A stretch of DNA of 38,344 nt from Firmicutes bacterium CAG:145. Lineage in GTDB: Bacteria; Bacillota; Clostridia; Peptostreptococcales; Anaerovoracaceae. Shown in pieces: positions 15,128-23,288 of the stretch. The DNA lies in the NCBI GenBank assembly GCA_000435715.1, contig FR882597.1, positions 35,007-73,350 of the forward strand. Reading direction: 5' to 3'. The translations under genes and the position numbers were made by a program. A model generated the notes under the pieces. It saw only the letters and a list, made by a program, of their open reading frames with translations, ran no database searches and was not told the DNA's origin. Positions within the stretch are counted from its first letter, which is position 1. Every line of letters begins with the position of its first letter.

Positions 15128-16045
15128 ATGAGCAAAAAAATGCAGAGCAACATCTTGCTGCTGATCACCGCATTTATCTGGGGATCAGCCTTTGTGGCCC
15201 AAAAAAGCGGAATGGATTATATCCAGCCTTTCACTTTCAACGGTATCAGGACTCTGATAGGAGGGCTTGTATTGATTCCGGTAGTACTTCTGATGAACAG
15301 AGGAAAAGATAAGGCAGATCAGACGCAGGAGATTTCGGCAGAAGAGCAGGCAAAGAACAAGAAAAACCTCATAACAGGCGGCATATGCTGCGGAACGGCT
15401 TTGTTTGTGGCCAGCTCTTTTCAGCAGTTCGGAGTAAGTTATACTACGGCCGGAAAAGCAGGCTTTATCACAACTTTATACGTGGTCTTTGTTCCGATCA
15501 TCAGCGTGATACTGAGAAAAAGAGTCAGGCCCGTAATGTGGCTTTGCGTAGTTCTCGGAGCTGTCGGCCTGTATCTGCTGTGTATGACGGACGCAGCCTT
15601 CAGATTGACTTTCGGAGACTCTCTGGTTCTTCTTTGCGCACTTTGTTTTGCAGTACATATCATGACGGTAGATTACTTCATAACAAAGGCTGACGGTATA
15701 AAACTCTCATGCATACAATTTTTGACGGCAGGCATAGAGGGAATGATCTGCATGATGATCTTCGAGAGCCCGGATATGGGAGCCATATTGGATTGCTGGC
15801 TGCCGATATTATATGCGGGAGTTCTCTCCTGCGGCATAGGCTACACCTTCCAGGTGGTGGCTCAAAAGCATGCGGAACCTACGGTAGCCTCCCTCATCAT
15901 GAGTCTGGAATCGGTATTTGCGGTCATATGCGGAGCGATTTTGCTCAGCGAGACCATGTCGGCCAGAGAGCTGTCGGGCTGCGCTATAATTTTTGCGGCG
16001 GTGATAATTTCACAGCTGCCTGAGAAGAAGAGAAAAGAGGCATAA
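15128..16045 (+). CDS. DMT-superfamily (EamA) transporter
   Basis: This 305-residue protein has about ten membrane segments in two EamA repeats (about residues 8-150 and 165-300). The first repeat opens with LLLITAFIWGSAFVAQKSGMDYIQPFTFNGIRTLIGGL, a usual sequence for the family; the second ends with LSETMSARELSGCAIIFAAVIIS. DMT proteins export small metabolites such as amino acids; the substrate cannot be told. The start has site AAGAAGAGGAAA. The HD gene begins 7 bp after the stop, so they share a transcript. Confidence 0.85.
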   Translation: MSKKMQSNILLLITAFIWGSAFVAQKSGMDYIQPFTFNGIRTLIGGLVLIPVVLLMNRGKDKADQTQEISAEEQAKNKKNLITGGICCGTALFVASSFQQFGVSYTTAGKAGFITTLYVVFVPIISVILRKRVRPVMWLCVVLGAVGLYLLCMTDAAFRLTFGDSLVLLCALCFAVHIMTVDYFITKADGIKLSCIQFLTAGIEGMICMMIFESPDMGAILDCWLPILYAGVLSCGIGYTFQVVAQKHAEPTVASLIMSLESVFAVICGAILLSETMSARELSGCAIIFAAVIISQLPEKKRKEA

Positions 16046-16052
16046 ACACAAA

Positions 16053-16604
16053 ATGATGACAAGAGAAGAAGCTTTAGAACTGCTTAAAAAGTACAATAAG
16101 GAAGAATTCCATATTCATCACGGAAAAATGGTGGAAGGAACTATGCGTTATTTCGCGGAGAAACTCGGGTACGGCGATGAAGCCGATTTTTGGGGTATCG
16201 CAGGACTTCTCCACGATATAGATTTTGAAATGTGGCCCGATGAGCACTGCAAGAAAGCTCCTGAGCTGCTCAGAGAGGCAGGCGTAGACGAGCGGACGAT
16301 ACATGCGGTAGTCTCTCACGGCTACGGTATGTGCTCAGACGTAGAGCCTGAACATGAGATGGAAAAGGTACTGTTTGCGTGCGATGAACTGACGGGCCTG
16401 ATCGGCGCGGCGGCTCTCATGAGACCATCCAAGAGCTGCAAAGATATGGAACTTAAATCTCTGAAGAAAAAATTCAAAGACAAGAGATTCGCAGCCGGAT
16501 GTAACAGAGATGTGATCATAAGCGGCGCTCAGATGCTGGGGTGGGATCTGGACGAGCTTTTGGAGCAGACTCTCGAAGCTATGAAGACTTGTGAAGAAGC
16601 TTGA
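16053..16604 (+). CDS. HD-domain hydrolase family protein
   Basis: This 183-residue protein has an HD metal-binding pattern: HIHHGKMVEGTMRYFAEKLG, then LLHDIDFEMWPDEHCKKAP (the HD pair), then AVVSHGY and a late DELTGLIGAAALMRP. Members of this small family (HDIG-type) hydrolyse phosphoesters, but no substrate is established. Two Met codons in a row open the frame, and either could be the start. Its operon partner is the DMT transporter, and a terminator follows at 16662. Confidence 0.8.
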   Translation: MMTREEALELLKKYNKEEFHIHHGKMVEGTMRYFAEKLGYGDEADFWGIAGLLHDIDFEMWPDEHCKKAPELLREAGVDERTIHAVVSHGYGMCSDVEPEHEMEKVLFACDELTGLIGAAALMRPSKSCKDMELKSLKKKFKDKRFAAGCNRDVIISGAQMLGWDLDELLEQTLEAMKTCEEA

Positions 16605-16661
16605 TATACGATAAAAATGTGGCAAAAATTTGACGGATGGTGCAAGGCTGCGTCACGATTC

Positions 16662-16696
16662 AAAAAGCGGACTTTTATGGGTGAAGGCCGCTTTTT
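16662..16696 (+). terminator. Terminator after the HD gene
   Basis: AAAAAGCGG (16662-16670) pairs with CCGCTTTTT (16688-16696), with CTT/AAG extending inside, and T residues after. It separates the DMT-HD unit from the purine permease. Confidence 0.75.
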
Positions 16697-16772
16697 TGTT
16701 CGTAAAACTGTCGAAAATAGAAGTGTTTTGAAAAAAACAGTCGACGATAACGAAAAATATCCGTACAAAATG

Positions 16773-16801
16773 TTGAAAGAAGTCTTCGAAAATGTTATAA
16801 A
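16773..16801 (+). promoter_or_regulatory. Promoter of the purine permease gene
   Basis: TTGAAA (16773-16778), 17-nt spacer, TATAAA (16796-16801), 50 bp before the start codon. The leader is too short for a purine riboswitch and has none of its conserved bases. Confidence 0.65.
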
Positions 16802-16851
16802 ATTTATATTCTTGTTTTTATTAACGAAATTTTATCAAGGAGAAAGGAATT

Positions 16852-18255
16852 ATGGACAAATTTTTCAAAATTTCTGAGCATGGCTCAACTGTGAAGACTG
16901 AGATCATGGCGGGCTTCACCACCTTCTTCGCTATGGCGTACATAGTATTTGTAAACCCCAATCAGGTGACAGGCTTTACTGAGGGGCTGGACGACATATG
17001 GAATGCTGTTTATGTGGCTTCTATATTAGTCGCTACCATAGGAACACTTCTCATGTCGCTCTATGCCAGAAAGCCTTTTGCTCAGGCTTGTGGAATGGGA
17101 CTCAACTCATTCTTCTTCGTAAGCTTTGTGCTCCCTCAGGTGATCACAGGAGGAGATACAGTTCAGGGTTACCAGGCAGGTCTTGTTATAATCTTGCTTT
17201 CAGGTATCATATTTATGGCGCTGTCGCTGACCGGGGCAAGACAGTATATAGCGAAGGCTATGCCTGAATGTCTGAAAAAATCTATTCCTGCAGGTATAGG
17301 TCTGTTCATAACTTATATAGGATTCCAGAATGTGGGCATCATTCAGACTAATCAGTACACTCTGACTCAGTTCGTAGATATTCACGGAGCTATAAACGGT
17401 GACGGCATAATGACCGTACTGCCTGCGCTCCTGGCTCTGGTGGGATTTTTGATCATAGTAATATTACAGAAACTCAATATTAAAGGAAACGTAATAATAG
17501 GCATAGTGGCCACGACCGTTATATATTATGTAGTTTCGGGAACCGTACCTTCGTTTGATATGGCTCAGATCGGCCAGTCCTTTAGGGATTTTGCCGACAT
17601 AGGTATAACAGGAGTATTCCAGGGCGCTTCCTGGGAGCACGCATTCAGCCCTGCCTTTGTTGGAGGCGTTTTCAGCGCTATAATGTACATAATAACTTTC
17701 TGCCTTGTAGATATGTTTGACACCATAGGTACGCTTTACGGAACTGCTTCCCAGGCGGATATGCTGGACGAAAACGGCGACCCGGAGGATCTTGACAAAT
17801 GTATGGCCTGCGATTCCATCGCCACCGTTACTGGAGCCGTTTTAGGAACTTCGACTTGCACCACATTTGTAGAATCTGCTTCCGGAGTTGCGGCAGGTGG
17901 AAGAACTGGTCTCACCAGCTTGGTGGTCTCGGCTTGCTTCTTCGTATGTCTGTTCCTGTCTCCGCTGGCAAGCATAGTGCCTAGCTGCGCCACCGCTCCT
18001 GCGCTCATATATGTGGGAGTATTGATGCTGGGAAACTTCAAGAACGTAGATATGTCGGACATGAGATCCGCAGCCCCGGCTTTCCTGACGCTGATAATGA
18101 TGCCGCTTACTTATTCTATAGCTAACGGCATAGGAATCGGTTCAATCGCCTATACTCTGATTTCCGTTTTCACCGGAAAGTTCCAGAAGAGAGATATAAT
18201 GGTGGCTGTGATCGGACTCTTGTTCTGCCTCAAATTCATATTCATAACTATGTAG
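16852..18255 (+). CDS. NCS2-family guanine/hypoxanthine permease (AzgA/PbuG type)
   Basis: This 467-residue protein has 12 or more membrane segments. The N-terminus TVKTEIMAGFTTFFAMAYI and VNPNQVTGF is the hallmark of the AzgA/PbuG branch; GMGLNSFF, FCLVDMFDTIGTLYG, and GTSTCTTFVESASGVAAGGRTGL carry the conserved substrate-site residues. It imports guanine, hypoxanthine or adenine with protons. The start has an excellent site (AAGGAGAAAGGAATT). A phosphoribosyltransferase gene follows in the same direction, behind its own promoter, which fits purine salvage. Confidence 0.9.
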   Translation: MDKFFKISEHGSTVKTEIMAGFTTFFAMAYIVFVNPNQVTGFTEGLDDIWNAVYVASILVATIGTLLMSLYARKPFAQACGMGLNSFFFVSFVLPQVITGGDTVQGYQAGLVIILLSGIIFMALSLTGARQYIAKAMPECLKKSIPAGIGLFITYIGFQNVGIIQTNQYTLTQFVDIHGAINGDGIMTVLPALLALVGFLIIVILQKLNIKGNVIIGIVATTVIYYVVSGTVPSFDMAQIGQSFRDFADIGITGVFQGASWEHAFSPAFVGGVFSAIMYIITFCLVDMFDTIGTLYGTASQADMLDENGDPEDLDKCMACDSIATVTGAVLGTSTCTTFVESASGVAAGGRTGLTSLVVSACFFVCLFLSPLASIVPSCATAPALIYVGVLMLGNFKNVDMSDMRSAAPAFLTLIMMPLTYSIANGIGIGSIAYTLISVFTGKFQKRDIMVAVIGLLFCLKFIFITM

Positions 18256-18265
18256 AATTTTTTGT

Positions 18266-18297
18266 AAAGGGCTTCGCAGACTTTCGGGGCTCTTTTT
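18266..18297 (+). terminator. Terminator after the purine permease
   Basis: AAAGGGC (18266-18272) pairs with GCTCTTT (18289-18295) with one wobble, then further T residues. A short stem, but well placed. Confidence 0.55.
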
Positions 18298-18356
18298 ACT
18301 TGCGATATTTCAGGTAGAGAACCGAAAAGGGGAAAGGTTTTTATTACTGGTTTATC

Positions 18357-18385
18357 TTGTCATCTGATCTATGAGGGAGTATAAT
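18357..18385 (+). promoter_or_regulatory. Promoter of the phosphoribosyltransferase gene
   Basis: TTGTCA (18357-18362), 17-nt spacer, perfect TATAAT (18380-18385), about 40 bp before the ATG. Confidence 0.75.
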
Positions 18386-18425
18386 TATAAAGTAATTTCT
18401 TTGATTTTAGAAAGGGAGAGACCTT

Positions 18426-18977
18426 ATGTTTTACGAAATGACTATAGCAGGTTTAAAGAGACAGCTGCCTTTATGCAAAGTTACAGACGATTTATATATC
18501 GCAGCCTTTATCATGTTCAGCGATGTGGAAATAACCAAAGCCGCAGCGGGAGAACTCCTCAAGAAGGCTCCACAATTCGATATAATGATAACTGCCGAAT
18601 CCAAGGGAATACCTCTCGCTTACGAGATGGCCAGACAGTCGGGAAACAACGATTATATCGTAGCCCGTAAAGGACCAAAACTCTATATGCAGGATATAAT
18701 TACGACAAAGGTGGACTCCATAACTACAGACCATGTTCAGATCCTCTGCATAGGCAAAAAAGAGGCTGATCAGATGAGGGGAAAAAGAGTTCTCATAGTG
18801 GATGACGTCATAAGCACAGGCGAGTCGCTGACTGCCATAGAGACTCTGGTGAAACAGGTAGGAGGAGAAATAGCGGGCCGCATGACAGTCCTGGCAGAAG
18901 GAGAGGCGGCAGACAGAAAAGACATAATCTATTTGGAAAAATTACCTGTATTTAATCCAGACGGCAGCATAAAATAA
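18426..18977 (+). CDS. Purine phosphoribosyltransferase-like protein (type I, Apt-related)
   Basis: This 183-residue protein has the PRPP-binding motif VLIVDDVISTGES (about residue 121-133), an upstream AESKGIPLAYEMARQSG that would bind pyrophosphate, and VARKGPKLYM, as in adenine/xanthine phosphoribosyltransferases. It would join a purine base with PRPP to give the nucleotide; the base is uncertain. It stands behind the purine permease, suggesting salvage. The start follows GAAAGGGAGAG. A small unknown gene starts 5 bp after the stop. Confidence 0.82.
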   Translation: MFYEMTIAGLKRQLPLCKVTDDLYIAAFIMFSDVEITKAAAGELLKKAPQFDIMITAESKGIPLAYEMARQSGNNDYIVARKGPKLYMQDIITTKVDSITTDHVQILCIGKKEADQMRGKRVLIVDDVISTGESLTAIETLVKQVGGEIAGRMTVLAEGEAADRKDIIYLEKLPVFNPDGSIK

Positions 18978-18982
18978 TTCTC

Positions 18983-19285
18983 ATGAAAGAGATAAGACTT
19001 ATACCGGATGAACCGCTTCACAACTATGTGGAGATCTCTGTGATAGATTTTCCCGGCAGCAGAGACGAAGAGCCCCGCAGACGATGCAAGGTAAAAGTGG
19101 AATTTGCAAGGGTCGATGTGGAACAACTGAAAAGAAGAGGACTGGGCTACAGAGAAGCCGTAGAAACATATCAAAAGAGGTTGTATGACGTGATAAAATT
19201 CCACCTGGCCCAAGACTGGGAATGTGAAGACGGTTATGAGGATGTGATGAAGATAATAAGAGAAAAAGTCTCGGCTTATTATTAG
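18983..19285 (+). CDS. Small conserved-looking hypothetical protein
   Basis: A 100-residue protein that I do not recognise. It is strongly charged, with many Arg, Glu and Asp residues and no signal or membrane segment, and opens MKEIRLIPDEPLHNYVEI. The start lies 5 bp behind the phosphoribosyltransferase stop, and a terminator follows at 19338, so the two genes form a bicistronic unit. The frame shows the same codon habits as its neighbours, which supports it as a real gene. Confidence 0.65.
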   Translation: MKEIRLIPDEPLHNYVEISVIDFPGSRDEEPRRRCKVKVEFARVDVEQLKRRGLGYREAVETYQKRLYDVIKFHLAQDWECEDGYEDVMKIIREKVSAYY

Positions 19286-19337
19286 AAAATCAAGAGGGGA
19301 CAAAAGTGACAATCTTAAGAATAAACAGACGCAAAGG

Positions 19338-19370
19338 CAGCGCAGAGGGTCGACCTTGCGCTGTTTTTTT
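19338..19370 (+). terminator. Terminator after the phosphoribosyltransferase unit
   Basis: CAGCGCA (19338-19344) pairs with TGCGCTG (19357-19363), with AGG/CCT continuing inside past one bulged G, and seven T residues following. Confidence 0.85.
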
Positions 19371-19451
19371 ATAGATTTACCGGCTGCTGCGACCCCAAAA
19401 ATATGCGCCTCATCTTGAAAACGGTGCTTGGCAGAATACTGACACCCTTGA

Positions 19452-19479
19452 TTGGACAGGCTTATTATGGTAATATAAA
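19452..19479 (+). promoter_or_regulatory. Possible promoter of the MFS gene
   Basis: TTGGAC (19452-19457), 16-nt spacer, TATAAA (19474-19479), about 75 bp before the start codon. The -35 box is imperfect. Confidence 0.45.
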
Positions 19480-19552
19480 ATAAACGGAACTTTTCTGCGG
19501 ATTCCTGCTGAAGCTGATAGATAAACCGACATGATTTTAAGGAGAAAAAGAT

Positions 19553-20824
19553 ATGAAGAAATTGAATTTAAGCGCAGGCACCTTTTTGGCCATTATTTCC
19601 TTCTCCATCGCAGGCAGCGTTATCTACGAATTACCCTATATAAAGTATGTATATTACGATAAGTTTGTAGAGGCCTTCGGCATGACTAATGCGCAGGCCG
19701 GATTTCTGCTCTCTGCATACGCTATCGGATGTCTGATACTGTATATACCGGGAGGTATACTGGCGGACAAGTTTTCTACTAAAAGGATGCTGGTTCTGTC
19801 GCTGTTTGGAACCGGTATTCTCGGTCTCATAATGGCGTTTTTCATGAATTATACTACGGCGCTGATAGTATTCTTTCTGTTTGCAGTCACTACCAGTTTC
19901 GTGTTCTGGGCGGCTCTTAACAAAGGCCTCAGAATACTGGGAGGAAAAGAAGATTCTGGTCAGACCTACGGCTGGTATTATGCTCTGGGGTCTGTGATAA
20001 GCCTGATATGCGGATTCGGTTTCTGGGCTCTCTACGCCTCAACGGAGAATTCTCACGACGCCATGTTTCGGACTATTTTAGCCATGTCTTTAGCCGTCAT
20101 GGTTGCAGGCGTATTAGTTCAGCTTACGTTTAAGGATGAAAGTGCGTCTTTACAGCAGGCTTCTGAAGAAGACAAGTTCAAACTCAGCGACGTAGGCAAA
20201 GCGATAAAGAATCCTTATCTGTGGTGGGCTTCTGTCATAATGTTCCTGATCTACACGATTTACAGCAATATCTCGTATTTTACACCGTACTTGTCTTCGC
20301 AGGTAGGTATGGATGTATCGGACTCTGCTTTTGTAGGGATCATCAGAGGATATGTATTCTATTTTCTGTCTCCGCTGGGGGGCTATATAGCTGATAAGAT
20401 ACTCAAATCTACCCTCAGGCTCTACGGATACGGATTTATCATACTGGGAGTATTGTTCTTTATCACCACCCAGGTTCCTGCGGGAGAGGGCAGTGTTATT
20501 GTGGCTATAGCAATATCGCTTCTGGCCTCAGCCTTTGCTATGATGCTCTACGGAGTCATGTGGTCCATACTCAACGAAATAGATATCCCTATTTCTTATG
20601 CGGCTACAGCCATAGGATTGGCATCTATGGTAATATATCTGCCCGATTTGTTCGTTCCGGCCATGATAGGAAACTGGCTGGATATCTACGGAGAAGAAGC
20701 CGGATATTTCAGGATGTTTATTTTCTTTGGAATATGCTGTATAGTTGCCGTGATCTTGTCGCTTACTCTGGCGAAAAAGGTCAGGACTTTGAACGAAGCA
20801 AAAAAAGATGTTACTGCTCAGTAG
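19553..20824 (+). CDS. Major facilitator superfamily transporter
   Basis: This 423-residue protein has about twelve membrane segments. The loop between segments 2 and 3 carries the MFS signature form GGILADKFSTKRML, and the corresponding loop of the second half is GGYIADKILKS. General similarity is to the nitrate/oxalate-like MFS porters, but no substrate can be assigned. The ATG follows AAGGAGAAAAAG. A thioesterase gene begins 27 bp downstream on the same strand with no terminator between, which could mean a shared role with organic or fatty acids. Confidence 0.85.
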   Translation: MKKLNLSAGTFLAIISFSIAGSVIYELPYIKYVYYDKFVEAFGMTNAQAGFLLSAYAIGCLILYIPGGILADKFSTKRMLVLSLFGTGILGLIMAFFMNYTTALIVFFLFAVTTSFVFWAALNKGLRILGGKEDSGQTYGWYYALGSVISLICGFGFWALYASTENSHDAMFRTILAMSLAVMVAGVLVQLTFKDESASLQQASEEDKFKLSDVGKAIKNPYLWWASVIMFLIYTIYSNISYFTPYLSSQVGMDVSDSAFVGIIRGYVFYFLSPLGGYIADKILKSTLRLYGYGFIILGVLFFITTQVPAGEGSVIVAIAISLLASAFAMMLYGVMWSILNEIDIPISYAATAIGLASMVIYLPDLFVPAMIGNWLDIYGEEAGYFRMFIFFGICCIVAVILSLTLAKKVRTLNEAKKDVTAQ

Positions 20825-20851
20825 TATAGCTGATATGAAAGGGATGAGATA

Positions 20852-21298
20852 ATGGACGCAAGAAACCAAGTAGTGATGAGTCAGGTGATGCTGCCTCATC
20901 AGGCCAACGTAGCGGGCAACGTACACGGCGGCGAAATAATGAAATTCATGGATATGGCAGCCGGAGCCTGCGCGATGAAATATGCAAGGAGCAACTGCGT
21001 GACGGCCAGAGTAGATGAGCTGGTGTTTCATATTCCTATCTTTGTAGGAGCATTGGTGACATGTACGGCCAATATAGCCTATGTAGGCAACACGTCGATG
21101 GATGTGTATGTGGAAGTTTACTCTGAGGATATGGAGTCGGGAAACGGTCCGGAGAAGGCTCTGTGTGCGCATTTTACCATGGTTTCAATGAATAGAGCCA
21201 ACAGACCACAGAAGGTGCCGCCATATACTCCTCAGACAGATGACGAGATAAGGATGTACGAAGAGGCCGCAGCTAAAGTCAGGGCCAGAAAAAAATGA
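20852..21298 (+). CDS. Acyl-CoA thioesterase, hotdog fold
   Basis: This 148-residue protein belongs to the acyl-CoA hydrolase group with one hotdog domain. The segment LPHQANVAGNVHGGEIMKFMDMAAGACAM, with its Asn-His-Gly-Gly run and following Asp, forms the helix and active site; CVTARVDELVFHIPI follows. It cleaves acyl-CoA to free acid and CoA, of unknown chain length. The length is usual for the family. Ribosome site AAAGGGATGAG lies before the ATG, and a terminator follows. Confidence 0.88.
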   Translation: MDARNQVVMSQVMLPHQANVAGNVHGGEIMKFMDMAAGACAMKYARSNCVTARVDELVFHIPIFVGALVTCTANIAYVGNTSMDVYVEVYSEDMESGNGPEKALCAHFTMVSMNRANRPQKVPPYTPQTDDEIRMYEEAAAKVRARKK

Positions 21299-21323
21299 TT
21301 TTTTAAGATAATGAAAAATAAAG

Positions 21324-21360
21324 GCCGAAGCCGGCGATTGACCCAAGCTTCGGCTCTTTT
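21324..21360 (+). terminator. Terminator after the thioesterase gene
   Basis: GCCGAAGC (21324-21331) pairs with GCTTCGGC (21347-21354), then CTCTTTT. It lies between convergent units and may serve the minus-strand bioY as well, since A residues precede the stem. Confidence 0.8.
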
Positions 21361-21392
21361 AGTGTCCTTAAAAGATGTGTTTAAGCAGCCTT

Positions 21393-21968
21393 TTACAGAG
21401 AAAGGGAGGCTTTGACGAGATATTTCGACAACACGGCCGCGAGGATTATCTTTACAGTATCACCCGGCAGAAACGGAAGGATGCAGGCCACAAGGCCGGC
21501 CCACAAAGTAGAGTGAGTGAGGATCATAAACCAAGCCAGTCCTAAGGCGTAGCAGGCTATAAGGCCGCATATCATCAGCATGATACGATAAGACGAACCT
21601 TTTTTTCTGGCTGGCAGGCCGCATATGACTGCGCATATGACGTAGCCTACGATAAAACCGCCGGTGGGCCCGGCTATTATTCCTGCTCCTGATGTGAAGC
21701 CTGCAAACACAGGTATACCTAAAACACCTAAAAGGATATAGATGATCTGACTGAAAAAACCATATCTACATCCCAGCATGAGCCCGGCCAGATATGGGCC
21801 CATCAGCGCCATGTTTACAGGTACGGGAGTGAAAAACAAATTTATATTTATCCATGAGCATACTCCTGTAAGGGCGGCAAATAATCCCGCCATCAAAAGC
21901 TTGCTCGTTCTCGACGTAGCAGTATTGGAGATATGCCCAGAGGAGTTTGAATCGTAAGCCTTTTTCAT
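21393..21968 (-). CDS. bioY: Biotin transporter BioY (ECF S component)
   Basis: This 191-residue membrane protein has about six hydrophobic segments. The family signature occurs as TPVPVNMALMGPYLAGLMLG and then IPVFAGFTSGAGIIAGPTGGFIVGY, which make up the biotin site. It binds biotin and works with the shared energy-coupling EcfAT module encoded elsewhere. The start overlaps the birA stop by four bases (ATGA), so the two are translated together, and BirA probably controls both. Confidence 0.92.
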   Translation of the reverse strand: MKKAYDSNSSGHISNTATSRTSKLLMAGLFAALTGVCSWININLFFTPVPVNMALMGPYLAGLMLGCRYGFFSQIIYILLGVLGIPVFAGFTSGAGIIAGPTGGFIVGYVICAVICGLPARKKGSSYRIMLMICGLIACYALGLAWFMILTHSTLWAGLVACILPFLPGDTVKIILAAVLSKYLVKASLSL

Positions 21969-22969
21969 ATTCTTGATAAATCCTTTCTGATGGTAACCTC
22001 TCCGCTGGTTATGGTATCCATTTCTCTGGCATGGCGGCCTTCCATGTATTCCACCACCAGGCCACCGTTTTCGTCTATATCTATAGCGCGAGCCTTGATC
22101 CCGCAGCCTCCGTTTTCGGGCAGGGCTCCGTAAGAGGCTCCGTAGACCAGGATCTGTTCTCCGAGGATAAGAGATCTGGATCTGTAGTCGCGCAATATAG
22201 TACGCTTATCAAATTCCTCGAGAGTAGTGAAGAAATATCTGATTATGGCGGCAGCCAGCTGACTACGGGTGAAATCTCGGGGAGCCCCCGTTACATAAGA
22301 AGCTTTCTCGGCCAGTTCTTCAGGAAAAGACTGCTCGAAGCAGTTGACCCCGACGCCTACAATTATGCGGCTTATGCTTCCGGTCTCAAAATTGGTCTCG
22401 GCTTCTGTCAGAATACCGCAGACTTTTTTTCCGTTTAAGTATATGTCGTTCACCCACTTTATCTTAGGCCCCAGACCTATCACTTCTTCAAAAGCGCGGC
22501 AGACCGAGAGGGCGGCTATAGAGGAGACCATCATAGATCTGTTGAGGCTGAAATCCGGTTCAAATACCATAGACATATACAGCCCCTTTGAATGAGGAGA
22601 ATAAAATGATCGTCCCAGTCGGCCCCTGCCTCCGGTCTGCGAATTGGCTATCACTATGCCGGGACATGACAGATCAGTCAGCTTCTTAGCGTAATTGTTA
22701 GTAGAATCTACCTCATCCAGTATGTGAACTCTGCACTTTATTCCTGCCGCCTCTCTTATATATGAAGGGGAGAGGACGTCGTTCTTCTTCAGCAGACGGT
22801 AGCCGACCCCGGCCTTGGAGTCTATTTCAAAACCTTCGTTTTGAAGCGTTTTTATGGCCTTCCATATGGAATTTCTTGAAAGTCCCAGCCTGGCGGCCAG
22901 ATCCTGTCCGGATAGATAGGATGTAGTGTTGTTATTCAGTATTTTCAGCAAATTCAGTTTCGTAGACAT
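21965..22969 (-). CDS. birA: Biotin protein ligase with N-terminal repressor domain
   Basis: This 334-residue protein couples biotin to carrier proteins and, in its repressor form, binds the biotin operator. The N-terminal winged helix is about residues 1-65 (LLKILNNNTTSYLSGQDLAARLGLSRNSIWKAIKTL), the catalytic domain has the GRGRLGRSF biotinoyl-AMP loop, IKWVNDIYLNGKKVCGIL, and a C-terminal SH3-like domain follows. I start at MSTKLNLL (22969), directly after the site AGGAGGTATCC; an open frame extends up to 23029 but contains the promoter. It is the first gene of the birA-bioY operon. Confidence 0.9.
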   Translation of the reverse strand: MSTKLNLLKILNNNTTSYLSGQDLAARLGLSRNSIWKAIKTLQNEGFEIDSKAGVGYRLLKKNDVLSPSYIREAAGIKCRVHILDEVDSTNNYAKKLTDLSCPGIVIANSQTGGRGRLGRSFYSPHSKGLYMSMVFEPDFSLNRSMMVSSIAALSVCRAFEEVIGLGPKIKWVNDIYLNGKKVCGILTEAETNFETGSISRIIVGVGVNCFEQSFPEELAEKASYVTGAPRDFTRSQLAAAIIRYFFTTLEEFDKRTILRDYRSRSLILGEQILVYGASYGALPENGGCGIKARAIDIDENGGLVVEYMEGRHAREMDTITSGEVTIRKDLSRI

Positions 22970-22996
22970 GGATACCTCCTGCGATTTTATAGGCAG

Positions 22997-23025
22997 ATTA
23001 TATAATAACAGACCAATGATGTCAA
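22997..23025 (-). promoter_or_regulatory. Promoter of birA-bioY
   Basis: On the minus strand, TTGACA (23025-23020), 17-nt spacer and TATAAT (23002-22997), both boxes perfect. A classic BirA operator (TTGTTAAC with its inverted partner) is not apparent, though GGTTGACA resembles one half-site. Confidence 0.8.
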
Positions 23026-23123
23026 CCATAAAAAATATAAAGGGTGACTAAAAAGCTGAAAGAAGGCAACATTGCCCGACGAGAGTAAAGAAAGAATACG
23101 TAAAATTAAATGCTGACAAGACT

Positions 23124-23151
23124 TTGAAAATGAGCAGCTTCATGGTATAAT
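23124..23151 (+). promoter_or_regulatory. Promoter reading into repeat copy C
   Basis: TTGAAA (23124-23129), 16-nt spacer, then TGG TATAAT (23146-23151), an extended -10 form. The -10 box is the first part of the repeat, so copy C (and then the CNNM gene) would be transcribed from here. Confidence 0.55.
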
Positions 23152-23254
23152 GAACCCATCGATTGTGATTGCGGCGTTGCCGAGAGGAAGGGTTCATTGA
23201 ACCACCGCTGCCTGCGTCCGCCGCAGCGCAGGGCGCCGCGATTATGGTATGATA
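23143..23254 (+). repeat. Non-coding repeat, copy C (short form, about 110 bp)
   Basis: It starts with the same TGGTATAATGAACCCATCGAT as copies A and B, continues GCGGCGTTGCCGAGAGGAAG, then GGTTCATTGAACC (near palindrome), and ends with the CGCAGGGCGCCGCGATTATGG right end. The core of A and B is missing: sequence passes from left arm to right end through the shared segment AGGAAGGGTTCATT. GAACCC can pair with GGGTTC, and GCGGCG with CGCCGC, so the RNA would be strongly folded. The right end lies 35 bp before the CNNM start codon. Confidence 0.78.
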
Positions 23255-23288
23255 TACGGGGTAGAATTAAACTGGAGGGTTTGTTTTT

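Noticed and set aside
16605..16851. Purine riboswitch or an 86-codon frame ahead of the purine permease
   Set aside because: The conserved riboswitch bases are missing. The frame spans a terminator and a promoter and overlaps the permease start in another phase.
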